DNA from: Bradyrhizobium sp. B097
GTDB taxonomy: Bacteria; Pseudomonadota; Alphaproteobacteria; Rhizobiales; Xanthobacteraceae
Length of the DNA: 64,000 nt
Reading direction: 5' to 3'
Assembly (NCBI RefSeq): GCF_038957035.1
Contig: NZ_CP152412.1
Coordinates: 6,816,501 to 6,880,500, forward strand
Shown: one piece after another, positions 49,422 to 58,369 of the stretch
Layout of the letters: every line of letters begins with the position of its first letter
Position numbering within the stretch: position 1 is the stretch's first letter
Program-made: the position numbers and the translations under genes
The notes under the pieces: generated by a model
Databases searched by the model: none
Told to the model about the DNA's origin: nothing
What the model saw: only the letters and a program-made list of their open reading frames with translations

Positions 49422-49504
49422 CCACTCCACCGATCCCGCTGCACGTTTGGCGTCGAGCACTTCGGCGGCGAAGCCCGCGAGACGGATCTACTTGAGACCG
49501 CGTG

Positions 49505-49620
49505 ACCGACAGCGCCCGAGCAGCGACGGCAGACGTATTTCGGGCTGTTCGACGGTACAACTTGGTTGACCTCGTTAGCCACCTACACGCCGCCTAAACC
49601 CGTCCATTTTTTTGGGAGAA
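49505..49620 (-). mobile_element. IS66/IS3 end fragments
   Basis: The minus strand encodes NSPKYVCRRCSGAVG, a TnpC segment shared with the IS66 at 39425. Next to it CGTCCATTTTTTTGGGAGAA repeats the sequence ending the IS3 scrap at 46335. Confidence 0.5.
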
Positions 49621-49663
49621 GATCAAAACCTCTCCAGCCCATGCCGCTGGCGGTGCAAAGACC

Positions 49664-49698
49664 CGTCAGCTTCTCGACAGCCGGCTCTTTTACATTGG
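49664..49698 (+). promoter_or_regulatory. tts box of a broken effector gene
   Basis: CGTCAGCTTCTCGACAGCCG followed by GCTCTTTTACATT fits the TtsI consensus well, 55 bp before the ATG at 49753. Confidence 0.72.
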
Positions 49699-49752
49699 AG
49701 CAATTCGACAGATACCGCGGGCGCTGAACCTTGTTTCAATGGGAGACTGGGT

Positions 49753-50044
49753 ATGGATTTCAATTCAATCAGCCGGGCAAGCCAGCAATTTGACAGCACG
49801 AGCCCGCAAGGTAGCTCACCAGCGGATCCTGCGGTTGAGCGCGTTGGGGATAGCAGGGTCGTCCGACAGGGCGGGCAATCCGCAGGACAGCGCGTCGCCG
49901 GATGACACTGATTCAGTCGTCCATAAAAAAGTGGACCGCGACTCGCTGGTACGCGATGTGGCCCTTGAACTGGCGGTCCAGGCCCAGGGAGCCGGGCCAT
50001 CGTCGCCCGTCGGGCCTTTGCGCCATAGCCAGGTTTTCGGATGA
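49753..50044 (+). pseudogene. Broken type III effector gene
   Basis: Behind a good tts box and GGGAG, the frame MDFNSISRASQQFDSTSPQG starts like the effector at 16882 (MDFNRINGAG). It stops at 49905. A second frame continues with LELAVQAQGAGPSSPVGPLR, resembling the effector at 40840 (AGPSSSAEPLRH). A frameshift and 3' deletion are the simplest reading. A free 50-aa secreted peptide is possible but less likely. Confidence 0.55.
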
Positions 50045-50075
50045 TTTTCGACGTGACACTGTCAATAGCTTAGAT

Positions 50076-50828
50076 CTAGCTTCCTGGGGCGCGGTTGGCA
50101 TTATCCTGACTACCGTATCCAGGATTACTCTTTTTGAAATGGAGGAAGTGACAGACATCATAGCACTCAGCATTGCTTAAGCGGAAGCCACGGGCCGATA
50201 TGCGACTCTCCAGAAAGAACGGATCGAAAGCGAACGCCTGGAAACCGTTGGAGCAGTCTAAGCGGACATAGTCATCGGTACGCACTACACCCTGAACGGA
50301 GATGCCACAAAGATCATAGTATTCGAGGCGCGCAACCGTTGCCGTCTCGCTCGTTGAAAAGAGCGACAAAGCAAGATCAAAGGGCACTTGGCAGACCCGT
50401 GTGAGAAACTCCATTGGCGCATCCATCGTACCGAGAAAATTGAATGGCAATATGCAGAGTACACGCCCGTCATATCGGATCATTATCTCATTGATCAGCC
50501 GTGTTCTTTTGAAGAATCTGTTAGCCTCACATCGGATAACCGCTCCGCGCCCATTTTTTAACCGCCGTGCACGAGGTGGGTTTATATCGATGCCAAGATA
50601 ATCATTGTAATCGCTTTTGACGCCGATCAGGCGATAGCCACTACAACCCACCTCAATGATCAAATCGTATCGGCTCGCGCGCAGGAGATCGCGATAGAAG
50701 CGTCTCTCATATTCATGGAACCGACGCACCTTGGCGGTGAAGTGGTTCGGACACATGAGACGCATGCCTGCGTCGCCGAGATAGATCGCTCGATTGACTT
50801 GCTCCGACTGGTCGACGGAGGAGTTCAC
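50076..50828 (-). CDS. SAM-dependent methyltransferase-like protein, last gene of the hydrazine-type operon
   Basis: A 250-aa protein with a class I methyltransferase-like glycine motif (LIIEVGCSGYRLIGV, followed by YLGIDINPP). The rest is divergent with no clear family match. It starts with GTG at 50828, with GAGGCAAC upstream, 12 bp after the alanine racemase gene, so it is in the same operon. It may methylate the product or be a divergent fold without activity. Confidence 0.62.
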   Translation of the reverse strand: MNSSVDQSEQVNRAIYLGDAGMRLMCPNHFTAKVRRFHEYERRFYRDLLRASRYDLIIEVGCSGYRLIGVKSDYNDYLGIDINPPRARRLKNGRGAVIRCEANRFFKRTRLINEIMIRYDGRVLCILPFNFLGTMDAPMEFLTRVCQVPFDLALSLFSTSETATVARLEYYDLCGISVQGVVRTDDYVRLDCSNGFQAFAFDPFFLESRISARGFRLSNAECYDVCHFLHFKKSNPGYGSQDNANRAPGS

Positions 50829-50840
50829 CGTTGCCTCACA

Positions 50841-51995
50841 TCATTTCGCTGAAACATAAAGTTTGCAGCACCGCCGCCCAATTGCTGTGGTCAATTCATC
50901 GCTCAGCATTTTCGCGGCTGACGCCATATCTCCCACGGTTTGCTCGGGGCAGATCAGGTCGACCAAGCTGCCCGGCGCCGTCCAACTCTCGGGCAGATCA
51001 GTTACGTCAACAGTCATAAGATCCATCGAAACGAAGCCGACGATTGGCACACGCGTACCACATATAAATGCATACCCTCGATTGCCCAGAATGCGCGGGA
51101 ACCCATCTCCGTAACCGATGGAGGCGGTCGCGACACGCATCCGCCTCCTCGCGCGGTAGGATCCGTAATATCCGATCGCTTCCCCATGCTTTACCTTGCG
51201 GCATTGAATGATTTGCGTTCGCAGACGAACAACTTGCGACGGCTTGAAGCAGGGATCATCGGACGTTGAAAGGCCGAAAATCCCTCCACCGGACCTTATG
51301 AGGTCAAAATGAAATTCACATCCGGCGAATAGACCGGCCGAGTTCGACAATGAAAGAATAGCTTTCGGGAACAAATAGGTAAGTTTGCGGAACCGCTTCA
51401 ACTGCCGAAGACTGATCTCGTTTCGCCACTCGGCACAGGCGAGCTGACTCATGAACAACCTTATAGGCAATTCCGACAGCCCGTCTTCATTCTCGGCGAT
51501 TGCCTGCAACTCATCAATCGCAAAACCCAGTCGAGACAGGCCGGTGTCGACATGGATACCTGCTGGCAACGCGCGATTGCGAAGTCGGCAATGCCGAAGC
51601 CAGGCTTCCAGTTGTTCTCTGCTGTTGAGAATCGGCAACAAGTCATGCTGCTCGGCCAACAGCTCCATACCTGACATAACGCCGTGGAGCATGTAGATCT
51701 TTGCAGATGACGGCAGCACATCGCGCAGCGCAATGCCTTCCTCCAGATCAGCTACAAAAAAATGCGTACAGCCAAGGTGTGCAAGGAAGGGCGCTATGCG
51801 CGCCGCGCCAAGACCGTACGCGTCAGCCTTGACAACTGCGCCGCAGGCGCTGTTTGGCGCAAGCGCCTGACACTTCCGATAATTGGATTGAATGGCGCTG
51901 AGATCAACAATCATGGTCGATCTTGAGCTGTCGCGACAACCGGTATCTGCAAATTTGTGAGAGAAGTTGACTTCGATATCCCCTGTATCTGGCAT
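50841..51995 (-). CDS. Alanine racemase-like PLP enzyme
   Basis: A 384-aa fold-type III racemase. VVKADAYGLGA carries the PLP lysine (near residue 50), ASIGYGDGFPR the second catalytic Tyr region and VSMDLMTVDV the conserved core. AGAGGGGGACC precedes the ATG at 51995; the frame runs further upstream into the neighbouring gene and is not used. It lies 34 bp after the flavoenzyme gene. Since hydrazines trap PLP, an extra racemase could protect cell-wall D-alanine supply. It might instead epimerise a pathway intermediate. Confidence 0.83.
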   Translation of the reverse strand: MPDTGDIEVNFSHKFADTGCRDSSRSTMIVDLSAIQSNYRKCQALAPNSACGAVVKADAYGLGAARIAPFLAHLGCTHFFVADLEEGIALRDVLPSSAKIYMLHGVMSGMELLAEQHDLLPILNSREQLEAWLRHCRLRNRALPAGIHVDTGLSRLGFAIDELQAIAENEDGLSELPIRLFMSQLACAEWRNEISLRQLKRFRKLTYLFPKAILSLSNSAGLFAGCEFHFDLIRSGGGIFGLSTSDDPCFKPSQVVRLRTQIIQCRKVKHGEAIGYYGSYRARRRMRVATASIGYGDGFPRILGNRGYAFICGTRVPIVGFVSMDLMTVDVTDLPESWTAPGSLVDLICPEQTVGDMASAAKMLSDELTTAIGRRCCKLYVSAK

Positions 51996-52029
51996 GGTCC
52001 CCCTCTTGTCACGGTGATTGACACGGCGA

Positions 52030-53094
52030 CTACGGCGCATACAGGGAACGTATCGCCTGTTCCGCACAAGCGGGCCCAAAGCGAAACCCATTACCTGCTC
52101 CACCCCCAATGACGTACAGACCGGCGACATTGCTAGCTGGCCGGGAGAACGGGACGCCATCGTCAGAATAGCAGTCGCAGAACACACGCGCTGAGGCCAC
52201 CGCGGGCACGTCCGAGGAGAACCATTTTGCCAGGATTGCGGTGGCGCGCACGAGATCATCCGGACTGACATGCAGCCCATCGGCGTCGGGCTTCACATCC
52301 CATTCCTGCGAGGTAAAGCTGAACAACCAATATCCCTCCTCGATCATGGGAATGAGGAAAGCGTAGTCATCGAGCAAGCCGATCATTGGACACGTTGGGG
52401 TGGGGCGCGCCGCCAAGTGAAGCGCGACCACCTTTTTAACTCGCAATCGCGGCTCCTCTGCGAGAAGCTCACGCAAGGGCGAATCGGGTAGCCAGGGACC
52501 AATTGCCAGGATGGCCCGCCTCGCCGTGATTTCGCCACGATCAGAGGTTTGGAGACGAAGATTGCTTCGCCCCTGCCGTATCCTTTCAATAGGTGTCCTT
52601 TCGCATATCGAAATACCGACGGCCTTGAGCCTTTGGGCCAGATCCTGAACAATGAAATTCACTGGACTGTAAGAACCCCGATCCAGTGCCACAGCCATAC
52701 CGTCGGGGATCACAAAACGGGACAGCGAGGAAAGCCTCTCGGTCAGCGCAAAAGAAGTTGATGGGGTAGTACCGCCCACGCTACTCAGTCGGGCGAGTTG
52801 GTTGGGAGTGCGCGTCAACCAATACACGTCACAGTCTCGGCCGTTGCGCCAAAGCCCATGGGGATAGATCCCTCGCCAGAATTTCGAACCACGATTGACG
52901 AGGCTTCTTTCCTTTTCATTGCGACAGATGTTGACCTGGATTCCGGGAGCAAACCCACTGGCACCTGCCCCAACGGTATCTCGTTCGAAGATGACGATTC
53001 TTTCCCGCGGACTATTGCGCGCTGCCATGAAGGCGGCACTTAGGCCCATGACGCCGGCGCCGATGACGGCAAGATCACAAATCCCGTCGGTCAT
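52030..53094 (-). CDS. FAD-dependent amino acid oxidase (glycine oxidase/DAAO family)
   Basis: A 354-aa DAO-family flavoenzyme. LAVIGAGVMGLSAAFMAARN is the FAD Rossmann motif, followed by IVIFERDTVGAGASG. The C-terminus has GLYVIGGGAGNGFRFGPACA. In the s56-p1 and triacsin pathways an enzyme of this family oxidises the N-N linked lysine-glycine adduct and releases hydrazinoacetate. Its place between the cupin and racemase genes supports that role. Its start overlaps the cupin stop by ATGA. Confidence 0.85.
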   Translation of the reverse strand: MTDGICDLAVIGAGVMGLSAAFMAARNSPRERIVIFERDTVGAGASGFAPGIQVNICRNEKERSLVNRGSKFWRGIYPHGLWRNGRDCDVYWLTRTPNQLARLSSVGGTTPSTSFALTERLSSLSRFVIPDGMAVALDRGSYSPVNFIVQDLAQRLKAVGISICERTPIERIRQGRSNLRLQTSDRGEITARRAILAIGPWLPDSPLRELLAEEPRLRVKKVVALHLAARPTPTCPMIGLLDDYAFLIPMIEEGYWLFSFTSQEWDVKPDADGLHVSPDDLVRATAILAKWFSSDVPAVASARVFCDCYSDDGVPFSRPASNVAGLYVIGGGAGNGFRFGPACAEQAIRSLYAP

Positions 53095-53504
53095 CGAGCT
53101 TCTTTCCAGGAGATGGACAAAGCGCTCAACACTTCACTGCCGCGATTTTCTAAATGATGGGTTCGACCAGGCTGCAGAAACACCAGGTCTCCTGCCGTGA
53201 CCACCAACGAACCATCGTCAGTTATCACCCGACCGTGGCCGCTCGTGATGCGCCAGATCTCGCTTGACGGATGGGAATGAGGCGTCGACACCGCAAGCGG
53301 ATCCAGCTGGAATTCGATGAGATCGACCGGACAAGCGGTCTCAAGATCAGCTATTTCTTCGACGTGCTGCATCAATACACCAGGGCTATAGACCGTCATG
53401 TCGCCCAGGGTCATCAACCGCGCATTCTTCATAGTGTACTCCGAATGAACATAGGGTGGCGGCGGCATGCTGCCGAGTTTTTCAACACGAACCCTCGAAG
53501 CCAA
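53091..53504 (-). CDS. Stand-alone cupin, putative N-N bond-forming component
   Basis: A 137-aa single cupin barrel with metal motif 1 HSHPSSEIWRITSGHGRV (His76, His78, Glu82) and motif 2 PGRTHHLEN (His116/117). In Spb40-type hydrazine synthetases a zinc cupin domain is fused to a MetRS-like domain and catalyses the rearrangement that forms the N-N bond; here the cupin is a separate protein. It overlaps the hydroxylase gene by 23 bp and the oxidase gene by 4 bp. The upstream ATG at 53504 is used, and ATG 53468 would also keep the barrel. Confidence 0.72.
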   Translation of the reverse strand: MASRVRVEKLGSMPPPPYVHSEYTMKNARLMTLGDMTVYSPGVLMQHVEEIADLETACPVDLIEFQLDPLAVSTPHSHPSSEIWRITSGHGRVITDDGSLVVTAGDLVFLQPGRTHHLENRGSEVLSALSISWKEAR

Positions 53505-54792
53505 CGCTACTCCACTTGACGACGCCCGTTGCAGGTCGACAATCGTAAACGACGCGGCCGACGATAGAATTGAGGATCGTTGAAGCGCGCCAAGGAACCA
53601 AGCTCAGATTTGTATCAGCGATGCCATGTTGAAAGCGCGCGCCATTCTGCACGTACAAGCGACATTCTTCGGGGCCATCAAAACGAGCCGAAAAGTCCGG
53701 CTCGACCACGATCTCCTGAGAGCCACCGGGAGCACTCACGACCGTGAGCCGGCTTGCGATCGGCTCCAGAAGCGAAGGGATTTCGGTGCGGTAGCCTGTG
53801 GCTAAGACGACAATATCCGCGACATGTTCTGAACAAACGCCTGTCGTTCGCTGACGCAAGCCCAAGCGAAAGGGAGATAAGCCGCGCAAGTCCTCGGCCG
53901 TGGTGTCGACGCGTATTTCCACGTGATTCGGGTAAGCCCGCCCATGAACCTCCCGATCGTACAGCGCGTTGTAGATAGCGCGAAGCGTCGAGCTGTTGAC
54001 GCCATCGCTGGCCAATGACTGTCGCTCCAGAATTTGAGTTCGCGTGGAGTCACTTTGCTCAAAAAACCAACCACCATATTGCGGAAAGAACCATTCATTG
54101 ACGAAAGGACTATCTTCGAGCGCGAATATGTTTGCGCGGCGCGTCACCCATGCCAGGGTCCCCAGCGCGCCGCATGCACCACTCAGCAGATGAAGAAATG
54201 CTTCGGCCCCGCTTTGGCCGCCGCCGACGACCACAACGCGCTTGCTCGACAATTCGCGGCGCTGGAGAAGAAGGGCGCTCGCGTGAAACACCTCGTTTGA
54301 CGGTGCATTCCGGCCCCAATCAGGAATAGACGGCACTCTACCCACGCCAAGCACCGTCGTTGATGTTTGGTATCTGCGGCGACTGGTTATGACCTCAAAG
54401 GAGTTGCCACGGAGTTCGAGAGCAATAACATGTTCGCCAAATCGAATGTTCGTCAGCTTTTTCGCTGCCCATCGCAAATAATCTTCAAATTCACTCCGGC
54501 TAACCCGCTCGAGTCCACGGACAATGGCTTGATAAAGTCGTCTTTGATCATGCAAATAGGCGAGAAAGCTGTATGCGCTCGTCGGATCCGCCGGTGTGAC
54601 CAGGTCCTTTAACGGGCTGGTTTGCATCACGGCCCCCCCTATGAGCAGGCCTGGATGCCACTGAAGCGTCTCTGACCTTTCCAGGATGTGCAAGGACATT
54701 TTCGGGATCGGCGCCGCGAGCGCTGCCAAGCTTAGATTCGACGGCCCGGCACCGATCGCGATTACGTCACAGCTACCGCCGTCCTTCAGCAT
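53482..54792 (-). CDS. L-lysine/L-ornithine N-monooxygenase (IucD/SidA family)
   Basis: A flavin- and NADPH-dependent enzyme hydroxylating the side-chain amine of lysine or ornithine, about 436 aa. VIAIGAGPSNLSLAALA is the FAD motif. QTSPLKDLVTPADPTSAYSF with FLAYLHDQRRLYQ is diagnostic for the family. VVVVGGGQSGAEAFLHLL is the NADPH motif and VVLATGYR the late ATGY motif. ATG at 54792 has AGGGATC upstream; an in-frame GTG at 54816 abuts the MFS stop and is an alternative. With the cupin and MetRS-like neighbours, N6-hydroxylysine is the likely product. No siderophore synthetase gene is present. Confidence 0.9.
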   Translation of the reverse strand: MLKDGGSCDVIAIGAGPSNLSLAALAAPIPKMSLHILERSETLQWHPGLLIGGAVMQTSPLKDLVTPADPTSAYSFLAYLHDQRRLYQAIVRGLERVSRSEFEDYLRWAAKKLTNIRFGEHVIALELRGNSFEVITSRRRYQTSTTVLGVGRVPSIPDWGRNAPSNEVFHASALLLQRRELSSKRVVVVGGGQSGAEAFLHLLSGACGALGTLAWVTRRANIFALEDSPFVNEWFFPQYGGWFFEQSDSTRTQILERQSLASDGVNSSTLRAIYNALYDREVHGRAYPNHVEIRVDTTAEDLRGLSPFRLGLRQRTTGVCSEHVADIVVLATGYRTEIPSLLEPIASRLTVVSAPGGSQEIVVEPDFSARFDGPEECRLYVQNGARFQHGIADTNLSLVPWRASTILNSIVGRVVYDCRPATGVVKWSSVGFEGSC

Positions 54793-54816
54793 CCCATGAT
54801 CCCTAAACGGAGCCAC

Positions 54817-56034
54817 TCAATGCTCCCCGCTGGTTGAGAAGACTTGAGTTGTAAGAAGTACGCCATTGGCGACGATAAGCATGATCATGCTCATCAGCAG
54901 ATAATCGAAGCTGCCGGCTTTCACGATCTCCGCGGCGATGTATGGAAATCCGAATAGGCCGATGAAGTAGGAAAGTGTGAAGACCTGAGAAGCAATGGCC
55001 AACGATGTCCCATCATTACCTGCAATGTGAACAACCATACTGTTCAATGTCGAGTAGCTGAGACCATATCCCAGCGCGAACATCGTTGTCCCGAGGATAT
55101 AGGTTGCCGTATTACCTGCATTCACGAAGAGGATGACCAGTCCCGCGATAGTGCACACAATGAGAAGCGCGGCCACGCGCTCGAGGCGAAACTTTCCGAT
55201 TACCGGCGCCACTGCAAACCGCAAGAAGACGGCTGTCAGCGTGAAGACCAGAAAGAATGTATCGGGAGATTGCGCTCGCGACGCAGCGTAAAGCGCTTGG
55301 AACGTTGAAAGACCCGCGAAAACGCAGGCCCCGACGCCGATCATGATTATCGGATAGCGCGTGTTCGATTTAAGGATTCCCAGCACGCCTTCGAATGTAA
55401 GTCGTACGGTCGGCATTTTGATCCGGGGAGCTTGCGCCAGTGCCCCACCGGCGAACGCCAAAAGCGTCGTCCCAACGAGACATGCGACGGCAAAGAAAGC
55501 GTAAACTGCAATGTAGGATCCAGCCACTTCCGCAATGGCGCGTGCGAGGGGGGCAGCAAGCCCGATGCCCAGCATTTGAGATCCGGAAAGCAACGTAAGA
55601 TACTTGAGACGGGCGTCAGCTCGCACGTGGCACAAGACTTGAAGAGGCGCCAGTATGTAGAACACTGACCATCCAACGCCGAGAAAAAGCCCGCCGATGT
55701 AAGCGAAGAGCGTCAGAATTGATGCTGATGCGAAACAACTCATCGCTATCGCCATCATCGCCGCTGCAAGGGTGATCGTTCGCATCATGCCCAGTACATC
55801 GGCAATGCGGCCAGCTACAAGCGAACAGAGTATTGTCGCGACGGTACCGGTCGAAATGACGGCGCCGGCGGTCGTGGCACTTTGTCCAATGGACCGCAGG
55901 GCGTCCACGAGAAAGAAACTCGAGCCATAGGATGCCGCCAGGCTGATGCTACCAAGCATGAAGGGGATTGAGACTTCCGACGAGACAGCGTTGGGCAATT
56001 CTTCGACCGGAACGATGTTCGTGGCCGGTGTCAT
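54817..56034 (-). CDS. MFS transporter, probable product exporter
   Basis: A 405-aa major facilitator with about 12 hydrophobic helices (SIPFMLGSISLAASYGSSFF in helix 1, VAGRIADVLGMMRTITL at the loop 2-3 signature). Its ATG at 56034 overlaps the stop of the MetRS-like gene by ATGA, so I choose it over an upstream start at 56058. It lies inside the operon between the MetRS-like gene and the hydroxylase gene and probably exports the product. Confidence 0.85.
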   Translation of the reverse strand: MTPATNIVPVEELPNAVSSEVSIPFMLGSISLAASYGSSFFLVDALRSIGQSATTAGAVISTGTVATILCSLVAGRIADVLGMMRTITLAAAMMAIAMSCFASASILTLFAYIGGLFLGVGWSVFYILAPLQVLCHVRADARLKYLTLLSGSQMLGIGLAAPLARAIAEVAGSYIAVYAFFAVACLVGTTLLAFAGGALAQAPRIKMPTVRLTFEGVLGILKSNTRYPIIMIGVGACVFAGLSTFQALYAASRAQSPDTFFLVFTLTAVFLRFAVAPVIGKFRLERVAALLIVCTIAGLVILFVNAGNTATYILGTTMFALGYGLSYSTLNSMVVHIAGNDGTSLAIASQVFTLSYFIGLFGFPYIAAEIVKAGSFDYLLMSMIMLIVANGVLLTTQVFSTSGEH

Positions 56035-57692
56035 GCCGCGATCTTCCCGGGAAGGCATCGATCAACATCTGCGGCCGCTAACCTGCTCCCGTTGAGTTTC
56101 GGCACTGTTCCGCTTCGCTGGGTTGAAGGCCTCGAAGCGCATGCGGCAAGGGGATGTCCGCTATGACCGAGCCAGTGCCATACAGCTTGCGTTATCGTTG
56201 GCATCAGAGGCCAGGCCAGTATGCTAAACCCCATCAACCATGTGTAAGCCGTCTGAAGGTCCGGCGCGGCACCGACATAATCGACCCATTCGACAACCGA
56301 TATCGATGCTTGGGATACTCGCAGATGGTCCAGCGAAAGGGCGGTACATTGTTTCTCATAGAGCCGATCCAGCGTGATCATCATCGCAGCATCTACGTAA
56401 CAGCTGGTGAGAGCCGGCACGCCGTTTATGGACTTGGTGCAACGGTCGATGGCTGCAGATATCTTATCGACAATTGCGTTGTAACGATCGGCCAACTGCT
56501 CCGACACCAAATCGGTCTCGGTCTCTTCCGGGCAAATTTCCGACAGGTACACCCGAAGAACATCGACAGATATGTGCGGAATTCGAGCGATTTCACCTAC
56601 CCAGATCACGTGACCGCGACTGGTGGAGAACTTCGATCCGTTCAGCCGAAGGAAGTGATTAAAGAAAACTCGATCAAACGGGCGAAACGAGTTCTGCCCC
56701 AACGCACATCCTGTAACTCCGACAAGCATCGGAATCGTGTTATCTATACCTGTAGCGCTAATGAGGAACGCATCGGACTCGCGGGAAAACGGACTCGGCT
56801 TGCCGGAGCCTTCCGTGTCTTTATGCCCGCAATAGAGCGAATGAGCGTAGAGTAACGAGGAATAGCTAAACAATATCTGCTGCGTATTGCAATGCGACGA
56901 ATTCCAAGCCAATCCATGCAGTCCCGGTACGGTCACCCGCATTTGCTGTCCTGTGCGTGCGACATACCGCTTCCCTATGTCCAGGAAGCAAGCTTCGATG
57001 GCCGTGTCCTCCCATTCCCGTCGGAGACGGTCGTTTCCCGAAATTGAGAGAAAGGCGGAGATGTTGTCCGTCCATTCTACGATCCGCCCTCGCCTCGATA
57101 CTGGGCTCAACGCGTCCTCGGGCTCGAAATGATGGCCACAGTGTTCGCAGAAGAAGCTACCCGCAGACGCTTCACAAACCGGACAGGTTGCACCAAACCA
57201 GCCTCCAATACAGAAGCGCTCCTCTCGTGGCATGGCCGTGGAAACCGCATCGTCCATTGGTAAGCGTACTGGGCGGAAATGTAGCGCGCCGGCTGCAAGC
57301 AAAGCGCCCATGAGCGCGTTGCTTACATTCGAGAATCGTTGCAGATTCCCGCCATACGCCGGATCATCGAAATGATCGAAAACGAGACCTAGTGAGGCAA
57401 GATCTTCCACAATTTTGATATGGAAGCCATGTGCCAGGTCCGATGGGTCAACTTTCTCACGAGCCGCTCGGACCAGGACATGGTTCTCGAAACCGTCCGT
57501 CGTCAGCCCAGAGCGGACATGATGCCCTGCCCTCTTCAGGTGCTTCTGTACGACATCCATTCTAAGGAATGGCCCGGCAGCGTGCCCGAGATGTGCTCTG
57601 CCATTGGCTGTCAAGTTGACGGGCGAGATGTACACATCGATCGGATGCGTGTTCGCTACATTTATCCGCGAGATGGTTGGACTTCTTCTCAT
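56031..57692 (-). CDS. Methionyl-tRNA synthetase-like enzyme of the hydrazine synthetase type
   Basis: A 553-aa class I synthetase fold (numbering from ATG 57692). The signature HIGH appears as HLGH (34-37) in NLTANGRAHLGHA. The MetRS zinc knuckle is kept as CPVC..CEHC (170-185). KMSKS appears as KFSTS (354-358). The C-terminal helical part remains. It is too divergent and in the wrong setting for a housekeeping MetRS. In Spb40 the MetRS-like domain activates glycine and esterifies N6-hydroxylysine before the cupin forms the N-N bond. First gene of the operon. A TTG at 57731 would add 13 residues. Confidence 0.82.
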   Translation of the reverse strand: MRRSPTISRINVANTHPIDVYISPVNLTANGRAHLGHAAGPFLRMDVVQKHLKRAGHHVRSGLTTDGFENHVLVRAAREKVDPSDLAHGFHIKIVEDLASLGLVFDHFDDPAYGGNLQRFSNVSNALMGALLAAGALHFRPVRLPMDDAVSTAMPREERFCIGGWFGATCPVCEASAGSFFCEHCGHHFEPEDALSPVSRRGRIVEWTDNISAFLSISGNDRLRREWEDTAIEACFLDIGKRYVARTGQQMRVTVPGLHGLAWNSSHCNTQQILFSYSSLLYAHSLYCGHKDTEGSGKPSPFSRESDAFLISATGIDNTIPMLVGVTGCALGQNSFRPFDRVFFNHFLRLNGSKFSTSRGHVIWVGEIARIPHISVDVLRVYLSEICPEETETDLVSEQLADRYNAIVDKISAAIDRCTKSINGVPALTSCYVDAAMMITLDRLYEKQCTALSLDHLRVSQASISVVEWVDYVGAAPDLQTAYTWLMGFSILAWPLMPTITQAVWHWLGHSGHPLAACASRPSTQRSGTVPKLNGSRLAAADVDRCLPGKIAA

Positions 57693-57897
57693 ATCTGTAC
57701 AAAAAAGGTCCTTGAACACAGAGATACCCAAACAGATGCCCCGGACACCACCAAAACGCAGGCGGCTTGACGGAGTTGTGGACGCAATCGGGTTGCGTAT
57801 TCCAAACCGGGCTCCACAGTTCGTCGAAAGCCTTTAGCACTCTGTTTGAGGTTTTCGAGCAGCCGCCCCTCTTCGGCTAAATTCTTGACGAATAGCT

Positions 57898-58369
57898 CTA
57901 CCGCAGCTCGCGACATGGCCAATCTCCCCGCCTCTGCCCAATGAGGCCAATTATCCACCTCCCTTGAAAGCCATCGACGATGACGCCGCGAACAAAGCAA
58001 GCAGCGCGCCAAGATGAAACTCCCGATTTTGCGCTTGGTCTGGACCTGCGTATCGTCGGCTTTCCGACGTTGGTCGCGAACCTGACAAGCGGCTCGGTAA
58101 AGGCGGATGAGAGCTCGTTGCTCCCAGAACGGCCGATCGGCAGCAATGCCGGAAACTGACGGTTCAGTATGCCGGACCAACCGGCCTCATCGTGCACCGT
58201 GAAGTCGAGGTCTTTCGAGTACCGCCAGGTCTCGAAGAACCACTTCTCGTGACTCGTTTCGCCATCGAATGTCTAGCTTTCGGCGAGATCCCCGTTGGCA
58301 TAGCTGCCGACGAACATCCAGCCAAGGAAATAATCCTTCGATGACGTGCGGCATGAGCAATGTCTGCAT
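57898..58369 (-). pseudogene. Second AbiEii-type nucleotidyltransferase remnant
   Basis: The minus strand encodes GETSHEKWFFETWRYSKDLD followed by FTVHDEAGWSG, the conserved KG..L.K..F..YR.S.DLDF-like core of AbiEii toxins, with a stop and frame changes on both sides. It lies upstream of the hydrazine-type operon and is unrelated to it. Confidence 0.55.

Noticed and set aside
57689..58180. Open frame on the minus strand just upstream of the MetRS-like gene, as an eighth operon gene
   Set aside because: It overlaps the AbiEii relic and shows no start signal or motif.
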